From the NCBI RefSeq assembly GCF_005222675.1, contig NZ_STGE01000006.1, positions 1 through 64,000 of the forward strand: a stretch of 64,000 nucleotides of DNA. The letters are read 5' to 3'. This document shows positions 1-7,940 of this stretch, in pieces. The position numbers and the translations under genes are program-made. The stretch's first letter is position 1; each line of letters begins with the position of its first letter. The notes beneath the pieces were generated by a model. The model made no database searches. It was not told where the DNA came from and saw nothing but the letters and a program-made list of their open reading frames with translations. The DNA is from Mycolicibacterium sp. CR10 (lineage in GTDB: Bacteria; Actinomycetota; Actinomycetes; Mycobacteriales; Mycobacteriaceae).

Positions 1-45
1 AATGACGACACGGTCAACGCCAGCGACACCTACGGAGAGTTCTAG
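1..45 (+). CDS. 3' end of an unidentified gene (partial)
   Basis: Frame 1 from the window edge reads 14 codons ending in Tyr-Gly-Glu-Phe and a TAG stop. Almost every codon ends in G or C, as in the real genes here, so this is probably the C-terminus of a gene that starts outside the window. Too little is left to name it. The following stretch to the next start codon (about 245 bases) shows no further gene. Confidence 0.4.
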   Translation, partial: NDDTVNASDTYGEF

Positions 46-291
46 CCTGCGCTAGTCCACTTAAGCAGATAAGCAGTACATATGTTCGATGCTACCGGCG
101 GCCGCCGACAGAAATGTCCACCGCCCTATGGGGACGTTTTTCTGCCAGCGGGCGCTCAATCTCTGCCAACGGAAATGATCCGTGCCGGCGGCAGGTTGGA
201 CCCATCAGATCGCCAGTACCACAACAGAAAACGTCGAAACCGCGAGATTCGCTCCACGGCTCCGACCCGAAACACAGGGAAGAGCAAGATC

Positions 292-600
292 ATGAAGAAG
301 TTCACCACCGCCACCATCACCGCCGCAGCCGCCGCCGGACTGTCGGCCGCCGTCCTCGGACTGGCCGCCCCCGCCGCCGCCGCCCCCTCGGGTGCCGGCA
401 ACGCCACCGACACCGTCGCCCAGCTCGAAGACCAGGGCAACCGGGTCATCGTCAACCGCCAGGGCAGCACCCCGCTGGCCCAGTCCAACGTCGTCAACGT
501 CCGCCAGGGCAACGCCATCCAGGAATACGTCTGGGACGCCCAAGGCGACCGCAAGGTCCTCGAAACCACCGGACACGTCGTCTTCGTCGACGTCCGCTAA
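292..600 (+). CDS. small secreted protein of unknown function
   Basis: A 102-residue protein with a textbook Sec signal peptide: Met-Lys-Lys, a long Ala/Leu-rich core and an Ala-Pro-Ala-Ala-Ala-Ala region near residue 30 as probable cleavage site. The mature part (about 70 residues) has no cysteines and looks like a small beta-rich domain, ending Val-Phe-Val-Asp-Val-Arg. The ATG at 292 is chosen because the signal peptide starts there and an AGGGAAGAG ribosome site lies about 8 bases upstream; an open frame back to 82 has no secretion signal. Short secreted proteins of this kind are common in mycobacteria, but I recognise no family. It stands alone and is followed by a strong hairpin. Confidence 0.8.
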   Translation: MKKFTTATITAAAAAGLSAAVLGLAAPAAAAPSGAGNATDTVAQLEDQGNRVIVNRQGSTPLAQSNVVNVRQGNAIQEYVWDAQGDRKVLETTGHVVFVDVR

Positions 601-603
601 CAC

Positions 604-650
604 TTCCCAAACACAAGGGGCGCCCACAGGGCGCCCCTTGTGTCTGGGAA
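604..650. terminator. strong bidirectional hairpin terminator
   Basis: A perfect 14-bp stem (611-624 with 630-643) and 5-base loop, extended by a further six pairs (604-609 with 645-650) after one mismatch. It lies between two convergent genes whose stops are at 600 and 662, so it can end transcription in both directions. There is no long U-tract, as is usual in mycobacteria. Confidence 0.75.
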
Positions 651-661
651 CATGCCGGTTC

Positions 662-1291
662 TCACGCCCCGGTGGGCCGCCGCAGAACGATCAGGTTGTC
701 CACCAGCGCGCCCGTCTGCCCATCCGGGCCGACCGCTTCGCGTTTCACGGAGTCGACGCGGACCCGCTCCCACTGCCCCTCACCGAGGTCAATGGTGGCG
801 AACACCTCCGCGACGGTGGGAAACACGTGATCGTGGATGTGCTTGGCCCAGGGCGGCGCGGCGGCGTGGTCCACGATGATCAGCACGCCGCCGGGGGCGA
901 CCGCTCTGGCCGCCGAGGCGAAGATCCGCTCCCGGTCGAGGTGCACCAAGGACTGCAGGAACTGCGCCGACACCAGGTCGAAGGTGCCCTCGGGAAATGT
1001 TTCCGACAGGTTCGTCTGCACCAGTTGCACCCGGTCGGCCAGGCCACGGGCCTCGGCCTCGGCGGCGGCGCGACTCAGTGCAGTCTCCGAGATGTCGACA
1101 CCCAGGACCCGCCACCCGTGCTCGGCGAGCCACAGAGTGTCACCACCCTCACCGCAACCCAGATCGAGCGCACGACCGGGCGTCAACGGTTCCGCGATCT
1201 CGGCCAGGTGCGCGTTGACGCGCCCGCTCCAGATCCGATCCCGCTCTCTGTATCTGTCTTCCCAGTGTTGCTGTACTTCAGATGCCGTCAT
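662..1291 (-). CDS. class I SAM-dependent methyltransferase
   Basis: A 209-residue methyltransferase. The SAM-binding motif I reads Ala-Leu-Asp-Leu-Gly-Cys-Gly-Glu-Gly-Gly-Asp (about residues 49-59), followed by Val-Leu-Gly-Val-Asp-Ile-Ser as the acidic motif II and an Ala-Pro-Gly-Gly motif. The layout resembles TehB/UbiE-type small-molecule methyltransferases, so the acceptor could be a metalloid, thiol or small metabolite; the sequence does not say which. The ATG at 1291 is chosen because a strong GGAGGAAG lies 6 bases upstream and because it overlaps the stop of the upstream flavoprotein gene (ATGA), implying translational coupling. The open frame extends further upstream without homology. 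Confidence 0.85.
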   Translation of the reverse strand: MTASEVQQHWEDRYRERDRIWSGRVNAHLAEIAEPLTPGRALDLGCGEGGDTLWLAEHGWRVLGVDISETALSRAAAEAEARGLADRVQLVQTNLSETFPEGTFDLVSAQFLQSLVHLDRERIFASAARAVAPGGVLIIVDHAAAPPWAKHIHDHVFPTVAEVFATIDLGEGQWERVRVDSVKREAVGPDGQTGALVDNLIVLRRPTGA

Positions 1292-2199
1292 TCTTCCTCC
1301 ATCAAACTTTGAACCATTGATATCGCTGCGCCCGAGCCGGCCGCAATGGCCGCGGCGATCTGTGGCATCTGCGCACAAACGTCCCCCGCGGCGAACACCG
1401 CGGGAACCGACGTGCGGTAGAACGTGTCGATCTCCACCGCCTCCGCCGAAACCGGTCCCGGTGCAACGAAATTCACACCAAATTGCGCCGCCAGATCTGT
1501 GCGCTGATGCAACGTCGTGGACACGAGCAGCCCGCGCCGCGGCAGCCGGGAACCATCCGCGAACACCACTGCCGTCAGTTCGCCGTCTTCGGACTCCAGG
1601 CCGGTCACTTCGCGGTCATCGACCGGGACCTGGCCCGCACTGAGGCAGGCCCGCTGCGCAACGTCCAGATCACCGCCGCCGGTCAAGAGCACCACATCGT
1701 CGCTCCACCCATGCAGCAGCTTCGCCATGTGCACCGCTCGCTCGCCGTCGGCCAGCACCGCCAACGTTTGGTCGCGAACCTCCCACCCGTGACAGAAGGG
1801 ACAGTGGAACACCGAACTCCCCCATATCGCTTCCAGCCCCGGCAGATCGGGCGGCCGGTACTCCATGCCCATCGCCAGCAACACCCGTCGCGCCCGCACG
1901 TCGGTACCGTCGGAGAGCCTGACGTCGAATCCGCCCGCGCGACGTTGCGCGGTGAGCACCTCGCCGTGATGAACCTCGACGCTCGGATACTGCTGCAGTT
2001 CTTTCCTTCCCAGTTCGTACAGATCGCTTGGTGGCCGGCCGTCGTGGCCCAGTAGCCCGCCGATCCCATGGGCCGACAGGTTGCTCTGTTGCCCGGCATC
2101 AACTACCAAGGTGCGTCGCCTCGCCCGTCCCAGCACCAACGCGGCACTCAGTCCCGCGGCGCCGCCACCGACGACGAGGCATTCCCATTCCATGTCCAT
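1288..2199 (-). CDS. thioredoxin-reductase-like NAD(P)/FAD oxidoreductase
   Basis: A 303-residue pyridine-nucleotide-disulfide oxidoreductase of the TrxB fold. It has the N-terminal FAD-binding Val-Val-Gly-Gly-Gly-Ala-Ala-Gly-Leu motif, a central Cys-Pro-Phe-Cys redox pair in a CPFCHGW context, and a C-terminal Ala-Ala-Gly-Asp-Val FAD motif. The central NADPH domain is present but its glycine motif is weak. Start set at the ATG at 2199, just before the FAD motif; a second ATG two codons later is also possible. It forms a coupled pair with the methyltransferase and is divergent from an XRE-cupin regulator only 46 bases away, which probably controls the pair. True TrxB would sit beside trxA, so this is more likely a dedicated redox partner. 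Confidence 0.85.
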   Translation of the reverse strand: MDMEWECLVVGGGAAGLSAALVLGRARRRTLVVDAGQQSNLSAHGIGGLLGHDGRPPSDLYELGRKELQQYPSVEVHHGEVLTAQRRAGGFDVRLSDGTDVRARRVLLAMGMEYRPPDLPGLEAIWGSSVFHCPFCHGWEVRDQTLAVLADGERAVHMAKLLHGWSDDVVLLTGGGDLDVAQRACLSAGQVPVDDREVTGLESEDGELTAVVFADGSRLPRRGLLVSTTLHQRTDLAAQFGVNFVAPGPVSAEAVEIDTFYRTSVPAVFAAGDVCAQMPQIAAAIAAGSGAAISMVQSLMEEE

Positions 2200-2245
2200 G
2201 GTTCGAGCTTGCCCGCACGTGAGAAAAGTGCCAAGCTCTTTTGCC

Positions 2246-2830
2246 ATGGAGGCAAACATCGAAGATGGTATCGACGGCAGAGTACGGCGCAGGATGCGCG
2301 ACCTGCGGATGCAACGCGGCATGACACTCGACGACGTGGCCAGCCGATCCAACATCGACCTCTCCACGCTCAGCCGGCTGGAGTCCGGAAAGCGCCGACT
2401 CGCCCTTGATCACCTGCCACGGCTGGCCGCGGCGCTGTCGGTGAGCACCGACGAATTGCTGCGTGCGCCCGAGCCCGAGGACCCACGAGTCCGCGGTGGT
2501 GCCCACACCCGCAACCTGATCACCTTCTGGCCCCTGACCGGGCAGGGCCCCGCAGGCGGGTTGCACGCCTACAAGATCCGGATCAGCGCGCGCCGGCGCA
2601 AGCCCCCGGCAGAGCTGCCGGTGCACGAAGGCCACGACTGGATGTACGTGTTGTCCGGAAAGATGCGGCTGTTGCTCGGGGACAAGGACTTCACCATCGA
2701 ACCCGGTGAAGCCGTTGAGTTCTCGACCTGGACTCCACACTGGTTCGGAGTCGTGGACGGCCCGGTCGAGGCGATCGCACTATTCGGCCTGCACGGTGAG
2801 AAGGTGCACCTGCACACCGATCACAAATAG
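2246..2830 (+). CDS. XRE-family regulator with C-terminal cupin domain
   Basis: A 194-residue regulator. Residues about 12-66 form a helix-turn-helix of the Cro/CI type (Arg-Met-Arg-Asp-Leu-Arg, then Thr-Leu-Asp-Asp-Val-Ala and Leu-Ser-Arg-Leu-Glu-Ser-Gly). Residues about 110-190 form a small cupin barrel with a Glu-Pro-Gly-Glu-Ala-Val motif. Such XRE-cupin proteins usually sense a small ligand and regulate the adjacent divergent operon, here the TrxR-like/methyltransferase pair. The ATG at 2246 starts right before the HTH. The gene end overlaps the convergent RNase H gene by 10 bases. Confidence 0.85.
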   Translation: MEANIEDGIDGRVRRRMRDLRMQRGMTLDDVASRSNIDLSTLSRLESGKRRLALDHLPRLAAALSVSTDELLRAPEPEDPRVRGGAHTRNLITFWPLTGQGPAGGLHAYKIRISARRRKPPAELPVHEGHDWMYVLSGKMRLLLGDKDFTIEPGEAVEFSTWTPHWFGVVDGPVEAIALFGLHGEKVHLHTDHK

Positions 2831-3915
2831 GCGGTCTGATTGACCAGACGCACCGAGGCTGCTCCGTCGGGATAGAACTCGGCGATCGACAGCGACGCCA
2901 GGTCGAGGTGCAGCCGATAGAGGATCGCCGGGCCGGCGTCGAGCGCGATCCGCAGCAGCGTCTTGATGGGCGTAACGTGGGACACCACCAGAACCGTCTG
3001 ACCGGGATACTCGGCGATGATCCGCTGCTGGGCGCGGCGAATCCGGGCGGCCACCGCATCGAAGCTCTCACCCTCGGGCGGCGGCACCGCGGTGTCACGC
3101 AACCAACTCAGATGCAGCGCCGGATCCCGTTCGGCCGCCTCGCTGAACGTAAGTCCTTCCCACGCACCGAAGTCCGTCTCGATCAGGTCGTCGTCGACGA
3201 GCACGTCGAGGCCCAACTGTTTAGCAGCGGCAGAGGCGGTGTCGTAAGCCCGTTGCAACGGCGATGAGACGACGGCGGCGATCCCGCCCCTGTTTCCGAG
3301 GTACTCCGCCGCCGCACCCGCCTGCCGGGTCCCGAGGTCGGTGAGCTCCGGATTACCGCGACCGGAGTACCGGCGCTGAACCGACAGTTCCGTCTGCCCG
3401 TGGCGCAGCAGCAGCAAGCGGGTCGGCGCTCCCATGGCACCGGTCCAGCCGGCCGGATTGGTCACCACTTCAGTGGTCGTCTTCTCCACAGAATCCGCCG
3501 AACCCGTCGCCTCGGCGGCGGCATCCATCGCCTCGTTTGCAAGCCGGTCGGCATGACTGTTCTTGTCTCGCGGAATCCACGTATAGCTGATGCGCTCGAA
3601 TCTGCGTGCACATTCGCTCGCCTCCCGATGCAGTGACGCGAGGTCGGGGTGCTTGACCCGCCATCGGCCCGACATCTGCTCCACGACCAGCTTGGAGTCC
3701 ATGTAGGCCTCGACCTCGGTCGCGCCCAGGCCGACGGCTGCCTCCAGCCCGGCGATCAAGCCGCGATACTCGGCGACGTTGTTCGTCGCCCGACCAATGG
3801 CAGACTTGGCTTCTGCGAGTACCACTTCCCGGCCAGGCGACCACACCACGGCGCCATAGCCCGCAGGTCCCGGGTTGCCGCGGGAACCCCCGTCGGCTTC
3901 GATCAGTACTTTCAC
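2821..3915 (-). CDS. bifunctional RNase HI / histidine phosphatase (Rv2228c type)
   Basis: A 364-residue fusion. The N-terminal half is an RNase HI domain (Glu-Ala-Asp-Gly-Gly-Ser-Arg-Gly-Asn-Pro-Gly near the start, with later conserved Glu and Asp) that cleaves RNA in RNA-DNA hybrids. The C-terminal half is a phosphoglycerate-mutase/CobC-like phosphatase with Leu-Arg-His-Gly-Gln-Thr and a later Ser-His-Val-Thr-Pro. M. tuberculosis Rv2228c has this architecture and, as I recall it, the same length; its phosphatase half acts as alpha-ribazole phosphatase in cobalamin synthesis. Start set at GTG 3915, which overlaps the previous stop (GTGA), rather than an upstream in-frame codon. Confidence 0.92.
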   Translation of the reverse strand: MKVLIEADGGSRGNPGPAGYGAVVWSPGREVVLAEAKSAIGRATNNVAEYRGLIAGLEAAVGLGATEVEAYMDSKLVVEQMSGRWRVKHPDLASLHREASECARRFERISYTWIPRDKNSHADRLANEAMDAAAEATGSADSVEKTTTEVVTNPAGWTGAMGAPTRLLLLRHGQTELSVQRRYSGRGNPELTDLGTRQAGAAAEYLGNRGGIAAVVSSPLQRAYDTASAAAKQLGLDVLVDDDLIETDFGAWEGLTFSEAAERDPALHLSWLRDTAVPPPEGESFDAVAARIRRAQQRIIAEYPGQTVLVVSHVTPIKTLLRIALDAGPAILYRLHLDLASLSIAEFYPDGAASVRLVNQTAYL

Positions 3916-4649
3916 GCTTGGAAGCCCTTGACCCGCAACAGGATCGCGGAGCACTCCGGGCAGCGTAGTACCTCGTCATCGGACGCGGCCGCGATCCGCG
4001 CCAGCTCGCCCTTGTCGATCTCTATCCGGCACGCACCGCACCGACGCCCCTGTAGCACTCCCGCTCCGACGCCTCCGCGGGCGCGCTGACGCTCGTAGAG
4101 CGCCACCAGCGCCTCATCGATTCCGGCAACAAGATCGCTTCGATGCGAAAGGGATTGGTGCTTCTGCTGGGCGAGCTGCGTGCGGGCTTCATCGCACACC
4201 CGCTCAGCATCGCTGCGCGTGGTCTGTAGCTGATCGATCTCCGCCAACGCCCGATCCTGTTCGGCCGCGAGCTCTTCCCGCCGTTCCATCACCTCGAGCA
4301 GCGAGTCCTCCAGGCTGGCTTGGCGCCGCTGAAGCGTGTCGAGTTCGTGCTGCAGCTCAGTGAGCTGCTTGGCGTCGATTGTTCCCCCGTCGAGGAGGGA
4401 ACGGTCGCGATCCTCCCGCTGACGGACGCTGTCGATCTCGGTCTCGAACTTCGCGACCTCGGCATCGATGTCGGCGAGGGCGAGTTGCAATGCAGCCAGC
4501 CGATCATTGGCCTCCCGGTGAGCGGTCTGCGCCTCCTCCAGCGCACGCTGCTCGGCGAGGTTCTTCGTCCGGTGCTCGATCCGGCTGATCTCAGCATCGA
4601 GCTCCGCCAACTCGTGCAACGATTTCTGTTGCCACAATGCAGCTTTCAT
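3912..4649 (-). CDS. coiled-coil zinc-ribbon protein (Rv2229c type)
   Basis: A 245-residue protein. Residues about 5-170 are strongly heptad-like, rich in Glu, Gln, Arg and Leu and predicted to form a long antiparallel coiled coil. The C-terminus carries a C4 zinc ribbon (Cys-Gly-Ala-Cys and Cys-Pro-Glu-Cys about 22 residues apart). This is the widespread bacterial DUF164/CdsZ-like family placed between the Nif3-like and RNase H genes, often linked to nucleic acid or ribosome roles. The ATG at 4649 lies only two bases after the Nif3 stop; the gene also overlaps the RNase H start, so the three genes form one operon. Confidence 0.9.
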   Translation of the reverse strand: MKAALWQQKSLHELAELDAEISRIEHRTKNLAEQRALEEAQTAHREANDRLAALQLALADIDAEVAKFETEIDSVRQREDRDRSLLDGGTIDAKQLTELQHELDTLQRRQASLEDSLLEVMERREELAAEQDRALAEIDQLQTTRSDAERVCDEARTQLAQQKHQSLSHRSDLVAGIDEALVALYERQRARGGVGAGVLQGRRCGACRIEIDKGELARIAAASDDEVLRCPECSAILLRVKGFQA

Positions 4650-4651
4650 GT

Positions 4652-5773
4652 TCAGCTTCCCTCGACATTCCATGGATCGGTGCGTACGTCTGACACCGTG
4701 ACGGACAGCGCGGCACCGAAACGGTCGCGCAGTAGCTGCGCCGCCTGACCGCACCACGGGTATTCACTGGCCCAGTGCGCGACGTCAACGAGCGCGACGT
4801 CGGAAACCCGGCGGTGTTCGTCGGCGGGATGATGACGTAAGTCGGCGGTGACGTAGGCCTGCACATCGGAGGCAGCGACCTCGGCGAGCAGCGAGTCGCC
4901 GGCGCCACCGCACACCGCGACCCGCGACACCGTTGCCGCCGGGTCTCCCGAGGCGCGCACTCCCCACGAGGTGGCGGGCAGCGCGCCGGCGACTCGAGCG
5001 ACGAACGTCGACAACGGTTCTGGGCTTGGCAGCGTCGCGATTCGTCCCAGGCCCACGTCGCCGGGGGTCGCCTGCAGGGCGACGACGTCGAACGCCGGCT
5101 CCTCGTAGGGGTGAGCACTGCGCAGGCCGGCGAGCACAGCCGCCCGTCGCGACGCCGGGGCGACCATCTCGACCCGGTCCTCGGCAACCTGCTCGACGGT
5201 ACCCACGGTGCCGATCGCGGGCGTCGCACCATCGTGAGGCATGAACTGACCGGTGCCCGCAACGCTCCAGCTGCACTGCGAGTAGTCGCCGATCTGACCC
5301 GCCCCCGCGGCGAACATCGCGGTACGCAGCGCGGCGGCGTCTTTCGATGGAACGAACACGACCCACTTGTCCAGCGCCGGACCAGACGGCACCGGCGAGA
5401 GCACGCCGGACACCTCGAGGCCCAGCGCGCCGGCCAACGCGTCGGACACCCCGGGCGATGCGCTGTCGGCATTGGTGTGCGCGGTGAACAGCGCGCGGCC
5501 GGTGCGAATCATCGAGTGGATCAGCGCACCCTTGGCAGTGTCGGCGGACACCGAGTCGACACCGCGCAGCAGCAGCGGATGATGCGCCAGCAGGAGGCCC
5601 CGTTCAGGCACCTGCGCCACCACCGCGGGAGTGGCATCGACGGCGATCGCCACCGCGTCGACTACCTCCGACGGATCCCCGCACACCAGGCCCACGGAGT
5701 CCCAGCCCTGCGCGAGGTGGGGCGGGTAGGCCTCATCGAGCACCTCGATGATGTCGGCGAGGCGGACGGTCAT
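4652..5773 (-). CDS. Nif3-like dinuclear metal centre protein (Rv2230c type)
   Basis: A 373-residue Nif3/GTP cyclohydrolase I type 2-like protein. Metal-binding features include Leu-Ala-His-His-Pro (about residue 65), Ala-His-Thr-Asn-Ala-Asp (about residue 98) and a C-terminal His-Trp-Ala-Ser-Glu. The middle contains the extra PII-like insert (Pro-Tyr-Glu-Glu-Pro-Ala-Phe-Asp) found in longer family members. Members form hexameric rings; the biochemical function is not settled. It heads the three-gene minus-strand operon. In M. tuberculosis cobC (Rv2231c) lies directly upstream; here it is absent and a 91-base divergent gap leads straight to the HAD gene. Confidence 0.9.
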   Translation of the reverse strand: MTVRLADIIEVLDEAYPPHLAQGWDSVGLVCGDPSEVVDAVAIAVDATPAVVAQVPERGLLLAHHPLLLRGVDSVSADTAKGALIHSMIRTGRALFTAHTNADSASPGVSDALAGALGLEVSGVLSPVPSGPALDKWVVFVPSKDAAALRTAMFAAGAGQIGDYSQCSWSVAGTGQFMPHDGATPAIGTVGTVEQVAEDRVEMVAPASRRAAVLAGLRSAHPYEEPAFDVVALQATPGDVGLGRIATLPSPEPLSTFVARVAGALPATSWGVRASGDPAATVSRVAVCGGAGDSLLAEVAASDVQAYVTADLRHHPADEHRRVSDVALVDVAHWASEYPWCGQAAQLLRDRFGAALSVTVSDVRTDPWNVEGS

Positions 5774-5864
5774 CGGATCACTCCGAACGCCCACCTGGAT
5801 CGACTTGCCACATCACGACACTAGTGCGGCGCGACCCGCTACAGGCGTCAGGGACAATGGAGTC

Positions 5865-6557
5865 GTGACGGACACGTTGGACAGCACCGGGGACTTCGCC
5901 CTGGCGAGCCGCGACGATCTGGTGATTTTCGATCTGGACGGCACGTTGACCGATTCGGCGGAGGGCATCGTCGCCAGCTTCCGCCACGCGCTGCAGACCA
6001 TCGGGGCGCCGGTCCCGGACGGCGACCTGGTCAGCCGCATCGTCGGGCCCCCGATGCACGTGACGCTGCAGCAGATGGGCCTCGGTGCGCACGCCGACGC
6101 CGCGATCGCCGCCTACCGTGCCGACTACACCAGCCGCGGCTGGTCGATGAACCGTCCCTTCGACGGGATCCCCGCGCTGCTCGACGACCTGCGCGCCGCC
6201 GGCGTGCGACTGGCCGTCGCCACCTCGAAAGCGGAGCCGACCGCACGGCGGATCCTCGCCCACTTCGGCCTCGATACCTGCTTCGAGGTGATCGCGGGAG
6301 CCAGCATCGACGGCACCCGCGCGTCGAAGGCCGAGGTACTGGGCCACGCGCTCGCTCAGCTGACACCCCTGCCGGAGCGTGTCGTGATGGTCGGCGATCG
6401 TTCTCACGACGTCGAGGGCGCGGCAGCGCACGGCATCGGCACGATCGTGGTGGGCTGGGGCTACGGGCGCGACGACTTCACCGACACCGACGACGGCACC
6501 GGCCGGCCGGTGCACGTCGCCAGCATCGACGACCTGCGCGAGGTGCTCGGTGCTTGA
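5865..6557 (+). CDS. ptkA: HAD-family protein, PtkA-like (Rv2232 type)
   Basis: A 230-residue haloacid-dehalogenase-fold protein. Motif I is Phe-Asp-Leu-Asp-Gly-Thr-Leu-Thr (about residues 24-31), motif II is Ala-Thr-Ser-Lys-Ala-Glu and motif III/IV is Gly-Asp-Arg-Ser-His-Asp-Val-Glu-Gly. Its position just before ptpA matches Rv2232, which was described as protein tyrosine kinase A and phosphorylates PtpA on two adjacent tyrosines. That protein has a long disordered N-terminus; here only about 20 residues precede the HAD core if GTG 5865 is the start. From sequence alone a phosphoglycolate-phosphatase-like role is equally possible. The stop overlaps the duplicated region in front of ptpA. Confidence 0.85.
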   Translation: MTDTLDSTGDFALASRDDLVIFDLDGTLTDSAEGIVASFRHALQTIGAPVPDGDLVSRIVGPPMHVTLQQMGLGAHADAAIAAYRADYTSRGWSMNRPFDGIPALLDDLRAAGVRLAVATSKAEPTARRILAHFGLDTCFEVIAGASIDGTRASKAEVLGHALAQLTPLPERVVMVGDRSHDVEGAAAHGIGTIVVGWGYGRDDFTDTDDGTGRPVHVASIDDLREVLGA

Positions 6558-6615
6558 TGTCGCCGGCGGACCGGCTCCGATGCCTGATGCCGCCGGCGGA
6601 CCGGCTCCGGTGCCT
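6556..6615 (+). repeat. 30-bp tandem duplication across the ptpA start region
   Basis: Two adjacent 30-base units (6556-6585 and 6586-6615) match at 28 of 30 positions. The unit contains the end of the HAD gene stop and, at equivalent positions, ATG 6580 and GTG 6610. It therefore duplicates the possible start codon of ptpA. Read in frame it would give two copies of Ala-Gly-Gly-Pro-Ala-Pro at the N-terminus. Confidence 0.9.
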
Positions 6616-7104
6616 GACGTGCTGCACATCACCTTCATCTGCTCGGGCAACATCTGCAGGAGCCCGATCGCCGAGAAGATGTTCGCCCATCAGCTCGGCG
6701 AGCGGGGACTGGCCGACGTCGTACGGGTCACCAGCGCAGGCACCGGCGGCTGGCACGAAGGAGAGCCCGCCGATCGACGGGCCGGTCTGGTGCTGCGCGC
6801 GCACGGGTACCCGTCGGCGCACCGCGCCACCCAGATGCACGACGACCACCTCTCCGCCGACCTCGTGGTGGCACTGGGCCGCAACCATCTGCGGATGCTG
6901 CAGCACGAGGGTGTGCCCGCCGAGCGGTTGCGGATGCTGCGGTCGTTCGATCCGAAGTCGGGCGCGCACGCCCTCGACGTCGAGGACCCCTACTACGGCA
7001 CCCAGGATGACTTCGAGGATGTGTTGTCGGTGATCGACGCGGCGCTTCCCGGCCTGCACGGCTGGGTGGACGAGCAACTGAACCAGCGGACGCGGGCCAG
7101 CTGA
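6610..7104 (+). CDS. ptpA: low-molecular-weight protein tyrosine phosphatase PtpA
   Basis: A 164-residue LMW-PTP counted from GTG 6610. The P-loop Cys-Ser-Gly-Asn-Ile-Cys-Arg-Ser places the nucleophile at Cys11 and Arg at 17, and the general acid Asp126 sits in Asp-Pro-Tyr-Tyr with Tyr128 and Tyr129. This numbering equals that of M. tuberculosis PtpA, which supports the 6610 start. In-frame alternatives at 6580 (ATG) and 6550 (GTG, overlapping the HAD stop) would add 10 or 20 residues from a tandem repeat. In pathogens PtpA is secreted and dephosphorylates host targets; in a saprophyte its role is probably internal. It lies in one unit with the HAD gene and SURF1. Confidence 0.93.
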   Translation: MPDVLHITFICSGNICRSPIAEKMFAHQLGERGLADVVRVTSAGTGGWHEGEPADRRAGLVLRAHGYPSAHRATQMHDDHLSADLVVALGRNHLRMLQHEGVPAERLRMLRSFDPKSGAHALDVEDPYYGTQDDFEDVLSVIDAALPGLHGWVDEQLNQRTRAS

Positions 7105-7940
7105 TGGTGCGTCGGTTGGCTTTCCTGCTTCGGCCGCAGTGGCTGGCACTCTACGTCGTGGTCATCGCCTTCGCGTACCTGTGTTTCACCGTGTTGGCTC
7201 CGTGGCAGCTGGGCAAGAACACCCAGACGTCGCGGGAGAACGCCCAGATCTCCCGCTCGCTGAGCGCGGACCCGGTTCCGGTAACGACGGTTCTGCCCGA
7301 ACAGGATTCCGCTGCGCCCGACGAGCAGTGGCAGCGGGTGACGGCCACCGGTCGCTACCTTGCCGAAGCCCAGGTCGTCGCCAGGCTGCGGGTGATCGAC
7401 GGTGAACCGGCCTTCGAGGTGCTCGTCCCGTTCGCGGTGGACGGCGGCCCCACCGTGCTCGTCGACCGCGGGTTTGTGACACCGACCGCGGGCACGGAGG
7501 TGCCCGCCATCGAGCCGCCCCCGACCGACACAGTCACCATCACGGCGCGGCTTCGCGACCCCGAAGGCATCCCCCAGGGCAGGGACCCGTTCCGCGCGGA
7601 CGGAGTCCAGCAGGTCTACTCGATCAACACCGGCCAGATCGCCGCTCTCACCGGCGTCCCGCTCGCGGGCTCCTACCTGCAACTGGTCGAAGACCAGCCC
7701 GGCGGTCTCAATGCCGTCCCGCTGCCCCACCTCGACGCCGGGCCGTTCCTGTCGTACGGCATCCAATGGATTGCGTTCGGCATCCTCGCGCCGATCGGCG
7801 TCGGGTACTTCGTGTACTCCGAACTGCGGGTGCGCCGTCAGGAGAAGGCGGCGGCCGCGGAGCGCGACACCGCGGCCGAGTCCGCTCTGCCCCTCACTCC
7901 CGAGGCGAAACTCGCCGACCGCTACGGCAGACGACACTGA
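7104..7940 (+). CDS. SURF1-family cytochrome oxidase assembly protein
   Basis: A 278-residue SURF1 protein (Rv2235 position). One transmembrane helix lies at about residues 14-34, followed by Pro-Trp-Gln-Leu-Gly-Lys, the family signature; a second lies near residues 212-235 with Leu-Ser-Tyr-Gly-Ile-Gln-Trp. In between is the periplasmic domain with Leu-Val-Asp-Arg-Gly-Phe-Val. SURF1 helps insert haem a into cytochrome c oxidase. The ATG overlaps the ptpA stop by one base. The last 47 bases overlap the convergent cobD gene. Confidence 0.9.
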   Translation: MVRRLAFLLRPQWLALYVVVIAFAYLCFTVLAPWQLGKNTQTSRENAQISRSLSADPVPVTTVLPEQDSAAPDEQWQRVTATGRYLAEAQVVARLRVIDGEPAFEVLVPFAVDGGPTVLVDRGFVTPTAGTEVPAIEPPPTDTVTITARLRDPEGIPQGRDPFRADGVQQVYSINTGQIAALTGVPLAGSYLQLVEDQPGGLNAVPLPHLDAGPFLSYGIQWIAFGILAPIGVGYFVYSELRVRRQEKAAAAERDTAAESALPLTPEAKLADRYGRRH

